Assembly: GCF_001661345.1 (NCBI RefSeq)
Contig: NW_017962913.1
Location: 1,555,428 to 1,619,427, forward strand
Origin: Ascoidea rubescens DSM 1968
Lineage: Eukaryota > Ascomycota > Saccharomycetes > Ascoideales > Ascoideaceae
Direction of reading: 5' to 3'
DNA length: 64,000 nt
The position numbers were made by a program, and so were the translations under genes. How positions within the stretch are numbered: position 1 is the stretch's first letter; every line of letters starts with the position of its first letter. Shown piece after piece: positions 63,101 to 64,000 of the stretch. The notes under the pieces were generated by a model. It did no database searches. It saw only the letters and a list, made by a program, of their open reading frames with translations, and was not told the DNA's origin.

Positions 63101-63551
63101 TTAGCACAGCAGGATAGTATCTGGATCTCTCGTCTATAGTTAGGGAGTTGAACTGGGATATTCCGTGGTTTGATATCAAGATGGTGCTTATCTTTTCAGT
63201 TAAGGGGTCTTCGTAAACAATTGAGATGAAATTGCCAAAGATCAAAGCATCAAAGCCAATGAAATAAGCAGCGTTGGGAATGATTTTCTCCCATTCCGAT
63301 AGTTTTCTTATGTGAGTCAAATCGTTACTCAAGTAGATCCTAAGGGATTTGGAAGATCGGGAGGACTTCAACAGCTTCAAGGACTTTGTTGATTTGGAGG
63401 TGTTATTGGAGGAGGATGGTTGGTTCTGGGAGGGTGTTATATCATTAGAATTGGAAGCAGAGGTGGAGGTGGTGGGAGAAGTGATAATATTGTTGGCGTT
63501 ATTATTGTTTATGTTATTGTTTATGTTGGTATTAGAGTTATGCCTACTCAT
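57153..63551 (-). CDS. BUD3: Bud-neck protein Bud3-like (Cdc42 GEF with DH domain)
   Basis: Bud3 marks the bud neck for axial budding and activates Cdc42 early in G1. The protein has 2132 residues (1636 in yeast). After an Asn/Ser-rich start and a basic patch (KSLKLLKSSRSSKSLRIYL), conserved N-terminal blocks follow: WEKIIPNAAYFIGFDALIFG, STILISNHGISQFNSL, YYPAVLNLLPVFKNS. The Dbl-homology part lies at about 300-480 (LISSICQELLTVQTNFTINL, FVIPLRIKVLEHGIDKLPIS, YMRHEAATRNFNDQLSSFL). An NNL tripeptide repeat sits at about 500-525, then a PH-like region with WPIDLQYGWVNRRVISIFDC. From about 900 onward the protein is Ser/Lys/Asn-rich and largely disordered, with recurring WILSRDNSS-like repeats (NWIMARENSS, NWKIARDNSS, NWILSRDNSS) that may be docking motifs. 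The identification rests on the N-terminal half. Confidence 0.85.
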   Translation of the reverse strand: MSRHNSNTNINNNINNNNANNIITSPTTSTSASNSNDITPSQNQPSSSNNTSKSTKSLKLLKSSRSSKSLRIYLSNDLTHIRKLSEWEKIIPNAAYFIGFDALIFGNFISIVYEDPLTEKISTILISNHGISQFNSLTIDERSRYYPAVLNLLPVFKNSNVRRSLAITSLRAYANLNDNLRLNLSIKNNLTPPSNHHHNNNTSSNDNSNFDWDETTAGEMASQMNLIINKSPVQLGQQLLRLGLFQQSSINSIVLDVVYSDDNSSIKQNNKLVFLLGDQLDQLFDPLTEYSPESTDKIYKPPNKPLSFYQNSRLISIFNDSNLISSICQELLTVQTNFTINLVNFLQNFVIPLRIKVLEHGIDKLPISKLNSIFPPTIDEVTRINCIFLDALKSAQPYGSFEIIKACGTSIPYFYKAYMRHEAATRNFNDQLSSFLDNFHHQIPERIDTSYFTKRRIETIIHGSLNLTKLKLILNRLINEKISHLNTFTSSNNNSNSNNNNLNNLNNLNNLNNLNNLNNLNNLNNIFNRNTNQIKVNNHKNSLMMKKLISKYYNSSIQTIDSFGNDKLKPYESRVFTPTGKILTELANGWPIDLQYGWVNRRVISIFDCENLMSVDNMKDEITIIFSDHILFLKIIDENYYNQIKKKQRKSRKLRSRSRNLTIHSDTNNNHHRDDNDNNNDNENHENQFHFDLLNDEDYDDNIHTPSISDILMNSLINESPITNIPKLKVSGWADISNVFPSTYNDGVFLQFFVTGNGIKLDPNQPELTQHMRKYKLSDPNKLNDGYKIIELINKAKILNKSSPFHLFKYLKNDFSIYSTAHEQNVYNSEKSKSPFALFLNIDIDQKLLIEHNLYAGLSVKYQSDDVLKISGLTIDGSIINSIINSDDLSRFLLEEMSTLYSNYLSISNSSLTNDFIDSNSQISNYLKYYCSKASRSRKTSSNSIQRNDKKRLSLRNSINSTQTINQRSSSTINSSFFKSEESKIKIKTNLPDINTSKNLHDIDETKIKNETNGNNLDLNLNSNSNSNSNSNNLAHKRSQSTIINKNNYENNVQTTPKSKSLNHIKQRVNGVNNSNVSLKNNKSMSSAQKNQVQSPIAKIANNFNLTPKADLNYNAEVSNSGTVVRRRPISESDFGQIKQVNTIQNKKRIVSSPNLDLNKRNILHSKSKNRLLERNNDSKPSMPPKSPSFFGRLFRSSKSRKSSMNKIANDSTQDSNGSIQKKESQSFSRDSYNKSKESTQSIQTHKASLTDISKAKNVEHEPKKLKRKITRFFNTASNMNLNDAMKTPTIDRKSSVLTPKSRHSIEMSVKKKTSLSSTHGKSRSVPVFPTTPTPTARTKMIPMNTPKSRSVTPISQLIGAPTIKSLETSQSRLLLSKNPLGVSRTFNSPLQQLNYLPTPTATPEDSLIPKQSNLAEPPTPDSENLENLIPKKGILPQPPSPVSIKKISVRMPDPTIVASNIELTIGTRKVKERDTFRDITNEFDGSSRTINKRIQHSDPGNLMGAKEATFIESSVFLDEDNNGQNWIMARENSSISAFYKLNGKDSLTQKDINKEIVSGEKDLPEELDFSKLIGQEPFPASSTMKDFSPWEVNKVSSNWKIARDNSSFSSLAQPQIRAESTDLQSRIYELKRNESVVGNDTTPNWILSRDNSSLRTLTQAFNKNIASSKSIKSLGLHSKKLSISDLRKKENDDKKMQEETEGFRTPILKVGFQSVDDVDKSIITDNNYVTDDIMNHAIKLDPFNDGLPPLDSPEDFSPDFNDFKFEKILNEMGTSSDLSNNFVASKESGFSLNVDNIERHNSLTLRKKISSDLNKAFEESNEFHNATNFDHTFEESINEISDAGSDEPVRYRFRTSLDDGNISNENISTDNHEDKNFVKLEKSPNSENYENHENVIFNKTNGGVDNNANQFYSPAITTSTSKSKVSMDTDIGRSIVIAEAQHVFIKNEVVKKTPEVFKYKNTEEFHHGSENDEDSFGESESFSLEDKVRSEPVEKEEIIEEKRLPLWYSPSDLNIQGIDQQTYINKVQRLNSIKFDDPVLLHDESYDYLAKLVDRSISFTNLITRDESASTIKNENGDGSSIPPLLSKTQLSGKTMPRSFSSSKYLATYIHSGQTQSNLFRLKEEDSQLDM
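61978..62052 (-). repeat. 9-base tandem repeat coding Asn-Asn-Leu in BUD3
   Basis: About eight copies of a 9-base unit (TTGTTGAGG or TTGTTGAGA on the plus strand) encode consecutive NNL tripeptides. Confidence 0.9.
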
Positions 63552-64000
63552 TTCTCTTTAAAGACATGAAATAGAGATCAAGAACATACAAAGATGGATG
63601 TGAAGAAGAAGCAGAAGAGGACAATATAAGGAGAGTAGCAGAAGGGCAGAGGAGGATTGGTGGATTGGTGGATTGGTGATGGGCAAACAGAGGAAAGAGG
63701 AAAGAGAATAGCTGGTGAATGTTTTAGCTCCTGCTTGTTTTTCCCAGTAAATAAATACCACATCCACTACTGCGATTCAACACCTTAAAATTCAAAACAA
63801 AAAATCAAAACAAAACTTGAATTTTTCGCCAGCCGGCGCAGCACTCACGTGCAGGACCGGCACCAGACTTCCGAGCAGACACAGTGGCAGTTCCGGTGAC
63901 ACCAGCAGGCTTTTGGCTATTCCTGCTCTTTTCGAAGGGTGCCATTGGCTGGCCGCAGCAATTGCGAGGGGCCCCACACCGTTTGCGCGCTTTCTGCGTC
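63552..64000. promoter_or_regulatory. BUD3 promoter and right end of window
   Basis: The first 200 bases are purine-rich; 63820-64000 is GC-rich and contains a CACGTG box at 63846-63851. The composition resembles the other divergent promoters here, so another gene may begin to the right of the window. No coding start is visible. Confidence 0.4.

Overview
The window is nuclear DNA of an ascomycete budding yeast (Saccharomycotina). The coding sequence and convergent intergenic DNA are strongly AT-rich, genes are compact and alternate between strands, and introns are short, lie near the 5' ends of genes, and mostly carry a TACTAAC branch box. Most proteins have recognisable Saccharomyces cerevisiae counterparts. 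Long asparagine tracts encoded by pure AAT repeats are common. I see no tRNA, rRNA, transposon, LTR element or CRISPR array. I could not fix the species, nor test whether CUG is reassigned.

Left part (1-19.6 kb): a 2.6 kb stretch without a convincing gene; a Ras-like gene with one intron, followed by STE14 (CaaX methyltransferase, one intron); a Siz/PIAS SUMO ligase (one intron); an Asn-rich protein with faint Sds3/Dep1 likeness; IPI1 (60S assembly) divergent from RQC1 (ribosome quality control); an OLE1-like desaturase; SUP35 (eRF3).

Middle (19.6-43.3 kb): a TCD1/TCD2-type t6A dehydratase; MUS81; a large Zn2Cys6 regulator; MAK31 (NatC); UBC8 with three introns; ISM1 (mitochondrial IleRS); an ECM3-like carrier; HOM6; COQ10; AIM14; OMS1; MRP21.

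Right part (43.3-64 kb): a dynein intermediate chain (PAC11-type); SLD5 (GINS); a second Zn2Cys6 regulator rich in Asn, Asp and Glu; MRPL34 and MRPL1; GPI17; TMA64 (one intron); a 1.5 kb gene-free gap; and a very long BUD3-like gene.

Several genes share a theme although they form no operon. Mitochondrial functions are ISM1, COQ10, OMS1, MRP21, MRPL34, MRPL1 and probably TCD. Translation and ribosome quality functions are SUP35, RQC1, IPI1 and TMA64.

The most unusual items are: the Ras-like protein, in which nearly all nucleotide-switch residues are replaced while the effector loop and CaaX box are kept; the desaturase, in which one histidine of the third His box is Gln; six tandem decapeptide repeats in the SUP35 M domain; and a chain-wide pattern of GC-rich islands over promoters, several with CACGTG boxes.
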